Positions 10,772 through 18,714 of a stretch of 44,886 nucleotides of DNA are shown here, in pieces; position 1 is the stretch's first letter, and each line of letters begins with the position of its first letter. The DNA comes from Nonomuraea cypriaca. Its GTDB lineage: Bacteria; Actinomycetota; Actinomycetes; Streptosporangiales; Streptosporangiaceae. Below the pieces are notes generated by a model. The model worked only from the letters and a program-made list of their open reading frames with translations, made no database searches and was not told the origin of the DNA. The stretch covers positions 1 through 44,886 of the forward strand of contig NZ_JADOGI010000071.1 in the NCBI RefSeq assembly GCF_015645445.1, in the 5' to 3' direction. The translations under genes and the position numbers were made by a program.

Positions 10772-11346
10772 TCGCGCGGTTCGGGGCAGGCTCCGGACAG
10801 GTATATGGACTCCTCCAGCAGTTGCGGCGTCAGCCTGATGCCGGTGAGACGCTCGGTCAGCAGGAACGCCGGCCCGTCGTGGAGGTCGGTGCGCTCGCCG
10901 ATCCGCTCCATGATCGCCACGAGCTCGTCCGGCACCTCCTCCGAGAAGCCGTCCTGCGGCACGAAGGAGAACCGGAGCTGCCCGTCCTCGATCCAGTAGA
11001 AGTACTCGTTGCCCTTGATGTTGCGGAAATGGGAGACGAGGCGGGTGCCCGCCGACAACGGCATGATGATGTCCTCGTTGATGCCGAGCAGACCGTTGGG
11101 CTGGACTATGAACACCCAGTCGCCGACGGCCGTGGCGCCGAAGAACATGCCCTCCCGGTCAGGCTCGGCGTACGCGGCGTCGACCAGCTCCCCGAGCCCC
11201 ATGAGCGCGAAGTCCTCTGTCCGGGCGCCGAGCCGGCCCACCAGCTCCTCGGGCGACAGACCGCGGACGTAGGTGAAGCAGTAGGCGTCCGCGAGGTCGG
11301 GGAAGCGCTCGACGGAGAACCAGCTGTAGTCATCGTCAGGGATCAT
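10768..11346 (-). CDS. DUF6461 domain protein
   Basis: A 192-residue soluble protein that looks like the actinobacterial DUF6461 family. Features are an opening YSWFSVERFPDLADAYCFTYVRGLSPEELVGRLG and the middle GDWVFIVQPNGLLGINEDIIMPLSAGTRLVSHFRNIKGNEYFYWIEDG. These proteins are often found near toxin or contact-dependent systems, but their function is unknown. No signal peptide or membrane segment is seen. It is convergent with merR and has no obvious operon partner. Confidence 0.7.
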   Translation of the reverse strand: MIPDDDYSWFSVERFPDLADAYCFTYVRGLSPEELVGRLGARTEDFALMGLGELVDAAYAEPDREGMFFGATAVGDWVFIVQPNGLLGINEDIIMPLSAGTRLVSHFRNIKGNEYFYWIEDGQLRFSFVPQDGFSEEVPDELVAIMERIGERTDLHDGPAFLLTERLTGIRLTPQLLEESIYLSGACPEPRD

Positions 11347-11443
11347 TCCGTCATGCTCGCATCATCGGCCGACATCTGCCCCAAGGTGGGTGGGTCAGCC
11401 TTTTGAGCCGGTGACCGCGATGCCGGCGATGAGCTGGGGCGGA

Positions 11444-11659
11444 TCAGAGGTCGAACTCTCCGCCCTTGGCTCCGCTCAGGAAGGCGTTCCACTCTCCTAG
11501 GGTGAAGACGAGGGCCGGGCCGGTCGGGTTCTTGCTGTCTCGGACGGCGACGATGCCGGGGAGATTGTCAGCAACCTCAACGCACTGGCCGCCGTTGTCG
11601 CCGCTCACAGTGGCCCTGCGCCATTCCGCGCCGTCGAGGCTCACTGCCTGCTTGTCCAT
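11444..11659 (-). CDS. DUF397 domain protein
   Basis: A 71-residue protein with the full DUF397 pattern: AEWRRATVSGDNGGQCVEVADN, then VAVRDSKNPTGPALVFTLGEWNAFLSGAK. DUF397 proteins are small partners of XRE/DUF5753 regulators in actinomycetes (the BldB-like/abaA-type loci). The ATG overlaps the original end of the regulator remnant by 19 bases, which is the normal coupled arrangement. The gene looks intact although its regulator partner is broken, so it may be an orphan now decaying or taken over by another regulator. Confidence 0.9.
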   Translation of the reverse strand: MDKQAVSLDGAEWRRATVSGDNGGQCVEVADNLPGIVAVRDSKNPTGPALVFTLGEWNAFLSGAKGGEFDL

Positions 11660-12022
11660 CGTTCGATCGCTTCCTCAATGACGGTTAGGGACTGTCTCCG
11701 GGGTAGAGCGTCCACATCCTGCCTGAGTGGGCACTACCTGAACCATCACCTTGGGGAGCTGGGCAACGGTCTTGAGGTGGGTGAGCTGGTCGCGCAGAAT
11801 GTCGTTGCCTCCGATCGGCCTGTGGAGTACCGCCTCTTCGAGAATCGCAACGATTTTTGGCGGATCGTTTCTTTTCAGAATGTCTGCCCGTTGTATGCGG
11901 GCTTGTACCTACTCATCGACAAGTTCGGCGGGGAGGGCCGGGCTGGCCTGGAACAGTGCTCGGGCGTAGGCGGGCGTCTGGAACAGGCCGGGGACGAGCA
12001 GCGGGTCCCAGGACTGGACGAC
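11641..12022 (-). pseudogene. remnant of an XRE/DUF5753 regulator
   Basis: On the minus strand, pieces of a DUF5753 protein can be read in order. First comes VVQSWDPLLVPGLFQTPAYA. Then ALPAELVDE and a TAG stop (11909-11911). After the stop follows VQARIQRADILKRNDPPKIV and ILEEAVLHRPIG, then the LRDQLTHLKTVAQLPKVMVQ segment. After VPTQAG the frame shifts and about 80 expected residues are missing, yet the typical C-terminus reappears as DALPRRQSLTVIEEAIERW with its TGA at 11641-11643, overlapping the DUF397 start. The whole N-terminal helix-turn-helix is absent. Three separate lesions (N-terminal loss, nonsense codon, internal deletion) make it non-functional. Confidence 0.8.
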
Positions 12023-12373
12023 GAGTTCGTGGACGACGCCCAGTTGATCGTCTCCGAGCTGGTGACGAACGCGGTCAACGCGCTCGGTTTCCAGGACAAC
12101 CGGACGAGGATGGGAGTCATCCTCGCCTCCCAGTCGCTGATTCGGATCACCATCACCGAGTTGGCGTACGAGCTGAGCATCGAGGTGTGGGATGGCGGCC
12201 AGGGCGCACCGAAGCAGCGGCCTGCCGGCATCGACTCCATCAACGGGCGCGGCCTGGAGATCGTGGCCGCCCTGGCGAAGAAGTGGGGCTGCCGCTTTCC
12301 CAGGGAAGGCGAGCAGGTCGGCGGAAAGGTCGTGTGGGCCCTTCTACCTCATGGCCTGTCGGGGATGCGATAG
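12023..12373 (+). pseudogene. N-terminally truncated HATPase (RsbW-like serine kinase/anti-sigma type)
   Basis: The frame from about 12023 encodes VDDAQLIVSELVTNAVNALG, the N-box of HATPase_c_2 proteins, then IEVWDGGQGAPKQRP (G1-like box) and NGRGLEIVAALAKKWG (G2 box), ending at a normal C-terminus. About 40 residues normally preceding the N-box are missing. The open frame continues upstream to 11678, but that part is antisense to the DUF5753 remnant, so any full-length product would be a chimera. In intact actinobacterial loci this ATP-binding protein is divergent from the XRE-DUF397 pair, exactly as here. Annotated as a fragment; residual expression is not excluded. Confidence 0.7.
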
Positions 12374-12388
12374 GGGCGGGGGCCGGGC

Positions 12389-13726
12389 TCACGGTCCCTG
12401 GTCGCGGCGGGCGCGAGCGCGCTTGACCTGCGCGATCACCTCGTCCATCCGGGCCCGCAGCTCCGCCTCCCGCTCGGCGCCGCGCAGCCGGGCGTCGGCG
12501 TCGCTCTGCTCCCTCTCCTGCCCGATCCGCGCCTCCTCCTGGTGCAGCCGCATCTCGTAGTCGCCCATGCGCAGCCGCTCGTTCAGCCGTACGTCGTTGT
12601 CGTGCAGCCGCTCCTTGCTCTCCACCAGGGCGGCGAGCCGCCGGTCGTACGCGCCGGGCCTGCTGATCAGCTTGGTGAGCACGGGGAAGCAGTCGATGAG
12701 GATGAGCAGGCCGGCGACCAGCAGGTGAGCCCACCAGACGGTCCAGCTCCTGGCCGACAGCTGGTTGAGCGCCTCGAACCGTTCGAGCAGGCCGGGCACC
12801 GTGGCGTGCTTGTCGCGCTCCGCCGCGATCCTCTCCTCGATCAGCCGCGGCACCTGCTCGGCGTAGGCGGCGCGCGCCTCGTTGTGGCGCGTGGTCTCGG
12901 TGACGACCTTGTCCCGCAGGTCGTCGAGCCTGCGCCGGTTGTCGTCCATGTTGTTGTCGCGGCTGAACCTGTCGAGCGTCTCGGCGCGGATGCGGCAGCG
13001 CGGACCTTCGCCGTCGATCCCGCTGGTGCCCTGCACCTTGCCGCCGGTGCACTCCTCGGCCCGCAGGCCACGCAGCCGGGTCTCCTCGTCGATCAGCGGC
13101 CTGACCGACGCCTCCAGCGCGTCCCGCTCCTCGGTGGCGCGCCTGAGCGGGCCGCCGTCAGGAGGGGAGACGGTCAGCTTGTACGCCGTGCAGTCCGCGC
13201 CCGCGACCGGCGTGGGATAGCAGTTGCCGTACGCGGCACGCAGCCGATCCTCGGTCGCCTGGTAGGTCGTCTTGATCTGCTCGCCGATGGCCGTTTCGAA
13301 GATCTTCATGGTCATCGGCTCCGAGATGAGCGCGCCGATCACCAGCGCGACCAGCAGCCGGGGGAGCAGCATCGCAACGCGGCCGCGCCCGATGACCCCG
13401 TGCGTGCTGGCGATCAGCCAGCTGTCCAGGACGCAGATCAGCCCACCCCACAGCACCGCCGTCACGATCGCCGGTGCCATGGAGACCTGGAGGAACTGGT
13501 TCAACGCGATCCACAGCGACGCCGCCGCCATCACCGGGGCGCACAACACGATCGCCCCGGTACGGGTGAGCTTCGGCCGCTCCTCCGGAACCCAGGCCAG
13601 GACGTCCTCCTGGACCCCGATCAGCGCACGCAACAAGCGGCCGGGACCGTGGCCTCGGCCCAGCAGGGGCGCCGGCCAGTCGCCGCTCTTCAGCCCGCTC
13701 ACCTCGGGCGTCTTGTAGCTGGTCAT
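12389..13726 (-). CDS. DUF4407 family membrane protein
   Basis: A 445-residue integral membrane protein. Three hydrophobic segments lie near the N-terminus (GAIVLCAPVMAAASLWIAL; PAIVTAVLWGGLICVLDSW; LLPRLLVALVIGALI). A roughly 200-residue, Cys-containing, charged extracytoplasmic or coiled region follows, then a fourth segment (WAHLLVAGLLILIDCFPVL) and an E/R-rich coiled-coil tail to residue 445. This matches DUF4407. The function is unknown. Its ATG shares one base with the stop of the SPFH-like gene (TGATG), so it is the last gene of the cyclase/NTPase operon and may anchor that complex in the membrane. Confidence 0.85.
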   Translation of the reverse strand: MTSYKTPEVSGLKSGDWPAPLLGRGHGPGRLLRALIGVQEDVLAWVPEERPKLTRTGAIVLCAPVMAAASLWIALNQFLQVSMAPAIVTAVLWGGLICVLDSWLIASTHGVIGRGRVAMLLPRLLVALVIGALISEPMTMKIFETAIGEQIKTTYQATEDRLRAAYGNCYPTPVAGADCTAYKLTVSPPDGGPLRRATEERDALEASVRPLIDEETRLRGLRAEECTGGKVQGTSGIDGEGPRCRIRAETLDRFSRDNNMDDNRRRLDDLRDKVVTETTRHNEARAAYAEQVPRLIEERIAAERDKHATVPGLLERFEALNQLSARSWTVWWAHLLVAGLLILIDCFPVLTKLISRPGAYDRRLAALVESKERLHDNDVRLNERLRMGDYEMRLHQEEARIGQEREQSDADARLRGAEREAELRARMDEVIAQVKRARARRDQGP

Positions 13727-15399
13727 CAGTCGGCGTCCGCAGGAGTGGAGGAGCCCTGCTCCTTTTGGCCGGCGCCTTCCGCGGGCGCGGTCGCGGCGTC
13801 GTCCACGGTTTCCAGAGCCTGGACGTCCTCGACGACGATCGCGGTGTGCGGCGTGCCCGTGACGTCCTGCAGCACGCTGAAGATCACTTCGGTGAGGTCG
13901 GTGTGGTCGCCCTGGCCACGGTTGATCAGGCTCTGCGCGATCTGCATCTTGAGCTCGCGATCACGCGCGTTCTGCTCGCGCTCCCACGCCTGCTGCTCCT
14001 TCTCGTCCTTCCACTTGCGCTCCTCGCGGAGGTTCTCCAGGTCCTGCTGGCGCAGGGTCTTCTGGTGTTCGAGCCGCACCCGCTCACGCGTCCACTCGAG
14101 TTCGGTGTCCTCCCGGCCGGCCGCCAGCTGCTGCTGGGCCGTCTGCGTCGTGTGCTCCAGGCGGAGCTTCTCCATGTCGTGCTCCCGCTGGCGCTCCTCC
14201 CGCGTCACGTCCCACTGCTGCAGGCGGGACTCCCGCTCCATCTCGAGGCGGATCCGCTCGTGACCGTGGTCGGAGTCGCGCTCGGCGAGCTTGGCCTCGA
14301 GCTCCTGGCGGGAGGTCTCGAGCTGCCGCTTGTGGTGGCGGCCCGCCGTGTCCTCCTCCCATTCGCGATCGAGCTGGAGATGCAGGCGCTCCCGCTGGGC
14401 GAGGCGCTCGGCCTGGTCCTCCTCCCGGCGCCTGCGGGTCTCCTCGTCGGCGCGGCGCATCAGTTCGGAGGGGCTCAGCTCGCCGCGGGCCATGGCCAGT
14501 GAGATCGCGGCGTACGGATCCCTGGCGACCTCCTCGCCGAGCATCCGCCCCCGGCGCAGCTCGGCGGCGAGATCGCCCTGACGCTGCTCGTGGGTGAAGT
14601 CGGCCTCCTCGCGCTCGTGGTCGCGGGTCAGGCGCCGCTCGCGGGTCAGCCGGTCAAGCCGCTCGCGTTCGGTCTCTCCCTCCTCGCGCGCCAGCTCGCG
14701 GGTGAAACGGTGGGCGTCGATCTGGTCGTCCTGCTCGTACGAGCGCTGCTTGGTCCTGAGCGCGCGTTCCAGCTCCAGCTCGCGTTCCTGTTGCTCGTGC
14801 GCCTTGAGGCGTTCCTCCAGCTTGCGCTGCTCCTCCAGGACGGCGGCGGGTGTGAGCACCTCGACGCTGGACAGCCGCACGTCCATCCCGCGGAACTTCG
14901 GCTCGCACGTCTGCGCGTAGACGCCCAGCTCGATCTGCGCGTCGTCCTGCACCTTGAGCACCGCGTCGATCGGGTGCTCGAGGCCGAGCTGATAGAGACG
15001 GTGATAGCCCTTCAGGTAAGCGAGCACGGCTTCGTCGAGGTCCCGGTGGCCGACCTGCGCCACGGTGATCTCATCCGTGACCGTGCAGGCGAACGTGACC
15101 CGCAGGGTGAACTGGTCCACGCCGCTCGACTGCAGTGCGAGCTGCACGGTGATCGGCTTGTCCCTGGTCATGTCCACGACGCAGTAGCTGGTGGCGTTGA
15201 CCAGGTGCTCGTCGTCGCCGCTGAGCCGCCGCTGCTTGCCGCTGGTGTACGTCACGCCGTCGGTCACGACGACGGCCTCGTGAGTACGCGCCTTGGGGAT
15301 GTCGGCGGCGGGCCGGGCACGGCCCCTCAGCCCGAAGAGTCCGCGCTTGTCGACCGGTGGGAGGAGGTCTTGGCTGATGATCGGATATGACGTGCTCAC
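13726..15399 (-). CDS. SPFH/band-7-like protein with a long coiled coil
   Basis: A 557-residue protein. The GTG at 15397-15399 overlaps the upstream TGA (GTGA). Residues about 40-190 have an SPFH-like beta-rich pattern (THEAVVVTDGVTYTSGKQRR; VDMTRDKPITVQLAL; DQFTLRVTFACTVTDEIT; LSSVEVLTPAAVLEEQRKLE), ending in the helix that leads into the coiled coil in stomatin-type proteins. Residues about 190-500 are an almost unbroken E/R/Q-rich coiled coil. The tail is acidic and Ala/Pro-rich. There is no membrane segment, so membrane contact may be through the downstream DUF4407 partner. The SPFH assignment is by pattern and moderately sure. A scaffold role is inferred. Confidence 0.65.
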   Translation of the reverse strand: MSTSYPIISQDLLPPVDKRGLFGLRGRARPAADIPKARTHEAVVVTDGVTYTSGKQRRLSGDDEHLVNATSYCVVDMTRDKPITVQLALQSSGVDQFTLRVTFACTVTDEITVAQVGHRDLDEAVLAYLKGYHRLYQLGLEHPIDAVLKVQDDAQIELGVYAQTCEPKFRGMDVRLSSVEVLTPAAVLEEQRKLEERLKAHEQQERELELERALRTKQRSYEQDDQIDAHRFTRELAREEGETERERLDRLTRERRLTRDHEREEADFTHEQRQGDLAAELRRGRMLGEEVARDPYAAISLAMARGELSPSELMRRADEETRRRREEDQAERLAQRERLHLQLDREWEEDTAGRHHKRQLETSRQELEAKLAERDSDHGHERIRLEMERESRLQQWDVTREERQREHDMEKLRLEHTTQTAQQQLAAGREDTELEWTRERVRLEHQKTLRQQDLENLREERKWKDEKEQQAWEREQNARDRELKMQIAQSLINRGQGDHTDLTEVIFSVLQDVTGTPHTAIVVEDVQALETVDDAATAPAEGAGQKEQGSSTPADAD

Positions 15400-17360
15400 T
15401 GGCACTCCTGCTGGAAGATCGAGGTGACGAGAGACGCGAAGGGCGGGGCGTGTCCTGCTCCACGCCGGGTGGCGTACAGCACGAACTGGGACGCGAACGG
15501 GGTGCGTTCGCGGAGGGGGAGCGCCGCCTTGAGCGCGGCGATGAGGGGACCGGGCGCCGCCTCGGGCTCCTTGTCCAGCACCTCGAGGAGGTCGAAGATC
15601 AGCGAGAAGGCGTCGGTGCGCCTGGGCCTGTAGACGGCGAGCAGCGCCAGGAGCTCCCCGAACAGCGGGGCCGCCTCGCGGGCGGCGAGGTGCTCGGCCG
15701 CGACGTGCCGCTCGCCGTATCGGATCCGGAGCACGTCCATGGCGATGTCCACGGTGCGCTGGAAGGTGTCCATGTTCCCCCGGGCGAACCGGCGCAACCG
15801 GGCGATGAGCTCCTCCAGGACGACCTGGTCGTCGCCGGTGCCGGCGTCGTTCAGAGTGAGGTACAGGAGGGCGATGGCGGTGGCCGCGCTGTCGGCGGTC
15901 TCCGGCTGCTGCCACAGAAGCCACAGATGACGCAGGGCGTCGTGCGGGTAGAGCACGCCGACGCCTCCGGAGAAGGCGAAGGCCGCGGCGCATCTACGCA
16001 GTTCGTCCTTGCTCCTCGACCACCTGATCGCGGTACGCCTGGCCAGCGGCGCGGCCGTGTCGATCATGCACATGAACGACAACACGTCCCTGGCGGCCGT
16101 CCACGCGCGCCAGCCGTGCTCTCCGCACGACCATGGCTGCAGGACATGAGTGCGTACGCCGTCGAAGTCGTATTCGGCAAGCAGCGCCAGCCCCTGCGAG
16201 ACGCGGATGCGGACCTCAGGGTCGGGATCGTCGACGATCTCGTTGAGCCACTCGAACAGGTGCTCCCAGAACGTCTGGGGATAGAGGTTGCAGAACTCGG
16301 CGATGACGTGGGTGCGGTAGCCCTCGGACTTGAACTCCACGCAGCGTTGCGTCTGGCCGGGGATCGCGTCGCCGTTCTCCACGGCTCGCCTGGGGGTGGT
16401 GACGAGCGACCGCTCGCCGCGCTTCCTGATCGGTTCGAGCGCCTCCGGCCGAGCCGGCTCCTCGGTGTCGGGTGGTGGCGGGATGACGGCGGCGGCCAGT
16501 TGGTCACGCAGCGGCTCGAAGACGCCTTCTGGCAGTCCGTCCAGGAACACCAGGGCGGCGGCTTCGAGCAGATCGCGTGGCTCCGGGCGGCCCTCGAACC
16601 ACTCCTCGACCTTCCGCCGTAAAGCCAGATCAAGGCCATCGAGTGATTTGTCGGGATCCATCCCGCTGGCCAGGTTGCGGGCGAACAGCACGATGTCGGC
16701 CAGGCTGTGCTCGTGCAGCAGCGCCGGCTCGACCCCCGCCTCCCCCACCTCGTGGGCGGCCAGGATGCTCTCGGGGGAGGGGCGTTCCCAGCGGAAGTGC
16801 GGTACGAGCTTGGACACCTCCCGCTCGCTGGTGATGACCAGGTGGGTGCCCTCGGTCGCCTCGATCTTCCCGGCCAGGGCGCCCAGGCTGACGTCGCTGT
16901 CGCCCCGCTCCGCGTCCTCGCCCGGACAGTCGAACACCAGGTAGGCCGTGTCCTTCTGGTAGTCGTCGCGACCGGCCAGCTCTGTCAGGTCGGGGAGCAG
17001 CATGACCATGCGGCGCTCACCGCCGAGGTCGCGCAGCAGGTTGAGCGCGCCGGTCCGCTTGCCATGGCCGTCGGGGCCGTACAGGACGATGACCGGCGAT
17101 TCGTCGCGCAGCGTGTCCAGCGCCTCGGTGTAGCGGTCAGGTCGCGCGTACCGGCGGCAGGAATCGTCGACCACGCGCGGTGGGACACGTCCCTCCCTGC
17201 GGCGCGTGACGTGCCCGGTCATCGCGTCGGCTATGCCGATCGCCGAGCTCGGGCCCATGCTGACCGGGCCGTTGATGGTGACGCTCGCGTGCTGGCTGGA
17301 CCGCATCTCCTTGGGGGCGTCCGCCGGGGTGGGGCCGGGAGCCCCTGGTGCCTCGCTCAT
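15396..17360 (-). CDS. P-loop NTPase with N-terminal RHIM-like motif and C-terminal helical repeats (STAND/NLR-like)
   Basis: A 654-residue cytosolic protein. Residues 28-44 read TINGPVSMGPSSAIGIA, matching the C-terminal motif of the two preceding gene products. The P-loop is GPDGHGKRT (95-103), a GKRT variant of Walker A. Walker B is probably AYLVFD (D144), followed by a strand and Ser/Arg (LVITSER) that could act as sensor. Residues about 300-654 are helical, with paired helices such as DDPDPEVRIRVSQGLALLAE, suggesting HEAT/ARM-type repeats. This is the order of an NLR-like sensor: signalling motif, NTPase, repeat sensor. The ATG overlaps the cyclase TGA (ATGA). I see no enzymatic effector domain in the protein itself. 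An AAA-type ATPase is the alternative class. Confidence 0.75.
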   Translation of the reverse strand: MSEAPGAPGPTPADAPKEMRSSQHASVTINGPVSMGPSSAIGIADAMTGHVTRRREGRVPPRVVDDSCRRYARPDRYTEALDTLRDESPVIVLYGPDGHGKRTGALNLLRDLGGERRMVMLLPDLTELAGRDDYQKDTAYLVFDCPGEDAERGDSDVSLGALAGKIEATEGTHLVITSEREVSKLVPHFRWERPSPESILAAHEVGEAGVEPALLHEHSLADIVLFARNLASGMDPDKSLDGLDLALRRKVEEWFEGRPEPRDLLEAAALVFLDGLPEGVFEPLRDQLAAAVIPPPPDTEEPARPEALEPIRKRGERSLVTTPRRAVENGDAIPGQTQRCVEFKSEGYRTHVIAEFCNLYPQTFWEHLFEWLNEIVDDPDPEVRIRVSQGLALLAEYDFDGVRTHVLQPWSCGEHGWRAWTAARDVLSFMCMIDTAAPLARRTAIRWSRSKDELRRCAAAFAFSGGVGVLYPHDALRHLWLLWQQPETADSAATAIALLYLTLNDAGTGDDQVVLEELIARLRRFARGNMDTFQRTVDIAMDVLRIRYGERHVAAEHLAAREAAPLFGELLALLAVYRPRRTDAFSLIFDLLEVLDKEPEAAPGPLIAALKAALPLRERTPFASQFVLYATRRGAGHAPPFASLVTSIFQQECQ

Positions 17361-18070
17361 CGGTTGGCGATCCCGATCACGCCGTGGTCGCCCATCCGGA
17401 CGGAGCCGTTGATCACCGTCGTCGTGCGCTGCTGCGCGGTCGTACGGTCGTCGGCGGCCGATTCGCCGAGGTCGAGCGCGTGGACGTCGGCCCCGGAGAC
17501 GAGCAGCCACGCGGTGCCCCGGTAGGTCTTGACCGTGACGTCGACCTCGCGGAACTCCTGCGGCTCCCACGTCGTGTGGCCGGTCGCCACCGCGTGCTGG
17601 TAGACGTCGTCGGAGACGATCAGGCCGAGCAGGGCGTCGGGGGCCGCGGTCATCGCCGCCTTGACCGGCGCCGCGTCGACCAGGCGTCCCACCACGATGG
17701 GGGACTTGCCGACGTAGCCGTTCGCCCCTTCGCTCAGCGAGCCGAAGTGGATGCCGAGGCGTACGCGCGTCCGGTCGGCGGCGTCCCTGCCGACGTTGTG
17801 CGCGCGCAGCAGCCGGCTCAGGTGGCGGACGAAGTCGTCGACGAGGCGCGGCTCCTCCTCGGCGGCGGGAGCGGCGGGGAGGACGGCCAGCACCCCGTCG
17901 CCCGACGACTGGACCTGCCACGCTTCGTGGTCCAGCCGGGCGGACGCGGCCGCCCGGGTCAGTACGTCCCTGAGCATCGCCTGGTCGTCGGCCTGGCGTG
18001 CGGGAAGCCCTGTGCTGTAGCCGACGATGTCGGCATTGAGCAGGAGATGGCGTTGGTGTGATTCGTGCAT
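17357..18070 (-). CDS. class III nucleotidyl cyclase-like protein with C-terminal RHIM-like motif
   Basis: A 237-residue cytosolic protein. Residues 9-19 (LLLNADIVGYS) supply the first metal Asp (D14) and SSGDGVLAVLP the second (D58), as in class III cyclase homology domains; RVRLGIHFGSL and RLVDAAPVK follow in the expected order. The transition-state Asn expected four residues before the Arg of GRLVD appears to be Ile, so activity may be altered or lost. The last 21 residues form a separate motif (INGSVRMGDHGVIGIAN) shared with the small protein upstream and the NTPase downstream. A GGAG ribosome site precedes the ATG. A cyclic nucleotide made here could be read by the Crp-like regulator encoded upstream; that link is inferred. 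Confidence 0.78.
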   Translation of the reverse strand: MHESHQRHLLLNADIVGYSTGLPARQADDQAMLRDVLTRAAASARLDHEAWQVQSSGDGVLAVLPAAPAAEEEPRLVDDFVRHLSRLLRAHNVGRDAADRTRVRLGIHFGSLSEGANGYVGKSPIVVGRLVDAAPVKAAMTAAPDALLGLIVSDDVYQHAVATGHTTWEPQEFREVDVTVKTYRGTAWLLVSGADVHALDLGESAADDRTTAQQRTTTVINGSVRMGDHGVIGIANR

Positions 18071-18085
18071 GGGGGACTCCGCTTA

Positions 18086-18143
18086 CTTGGCACGGCTGAC
18101 TTGGCACGGCTTGCTGGCACGGCTTGCTTGGCACTTGGCACGG
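18086..18143. repeat. 13-14-bp tandem repeats before the cyclase gene
   Basis: The core CTTGGCACGG recurs at 18086, 18100, 18114 (as CTGGCACGG), 18127 (partial) and 18134. Periods are mostly 13-14 bases, giving about 4.5 units. The array lies between the small-protein gene and the cyclase ribosome site, so it would be in the intercistronic mRNA. Confidence 0.8.
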
Positions 18144-18212
18144 AATGGGGGCGTGGTCACCTGGCGTGGTCTGTGACCTTGGTGACCGAAGTTCGCGGTT
18201 TCCGGGGGATCG

Positions 18213-18539
18213 TCACCCGTTGTGGATGCCGATGGTCCCTCCGTCGACCGTGACGGACCCGTGGAAGACGTTGACCACGGACTGATCGGCCCTGATCAGG
18301 GCGGCCAGCGACCGAGCCTCGGCGTCGGCCGTGAGCAGTTCGAGCAGGCTCGCGTGGAGCTCCTCGCGGTTGTCCGGCCTTTCTGCCTGGCCCTTGCGCT
18401 TGCGGTGGTCGCGCAGCCTGGCCCAGAGCCGGCCGGTGGCATTGGCCGCGGCCTCGGTGCCGAACGCGCCGGCGCGTTCGAGGCTGCCGTCGGAAACGGC
18501 CGTCCACATCGCGTCGGCGATTTCCGGCAGGCTGCTCAT
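18213..18539 (-). CDS. small helical protein with C-terminal RHIM-like motif (Bell-like candidate)
   Basis: A 108-residue protein with a TGGAG ribosome site six bases before its ATG. Residues 1-87 look all-helical: LPEIADAMWTAVSDGSLERA, then AAANATGRLWARLRDHRKR, then EELHASLLELLTADAEARSLAALIR. Residues 92-107 (FHGSVTVDGGTIGIHN) are a Gly-rich beta-type motif matching the adjacent cyclase C-terminus. This layout, a short helical domain plus a C-terminal amyloid-like motif next to an NTPase with the N-terminal copy, is that described for bacterial Bell-domain/BASS proteins, where the helical part is thought to be a membrane-active death effector. I cannot confirm Bell homology by eye. No membrane helix is evident. 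Confidence 0.72.
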   Translation of the reverse strand: MSSLPEIADAMWTAVSDGSLERAGAFGTEAAANATGRLWARLRDHRKRKGQAERPDNREELHASLLELLTADAEARSLAALIRADQSVVNVFHGSVTVDGGTIGIHNG

Positions 18540-18714
18540 AGAAACTCCAGGTTTTAGAGATCACGAAATACAGACTTAGATGCGGATTTGTCGGTTTTGT
18601 CATATCCTGAGGGTGCTCCGGCCGCGCTTGTGGGGGTTTCCCCATTGATCAATGCGGGTGGAGTTGGGGTAGCCTCTCACATGCCCGCCCCAGGAAAGGC
18701 GGATCAGTACGGAT

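Noticed and set aside
11678..12373. A single 231-residue HATPase gene
   Set aside because: The first half is antisense to DUF5753 remnants that read sensibly on the other strand; only the second half is HATPase.
18157..18645. Minus-strand frame of 162 codons over the small-protein gene
   Set aside because: It is out of frame with the 108-residue protein, which has a good ribosome site and a motif shared with its neighbours.
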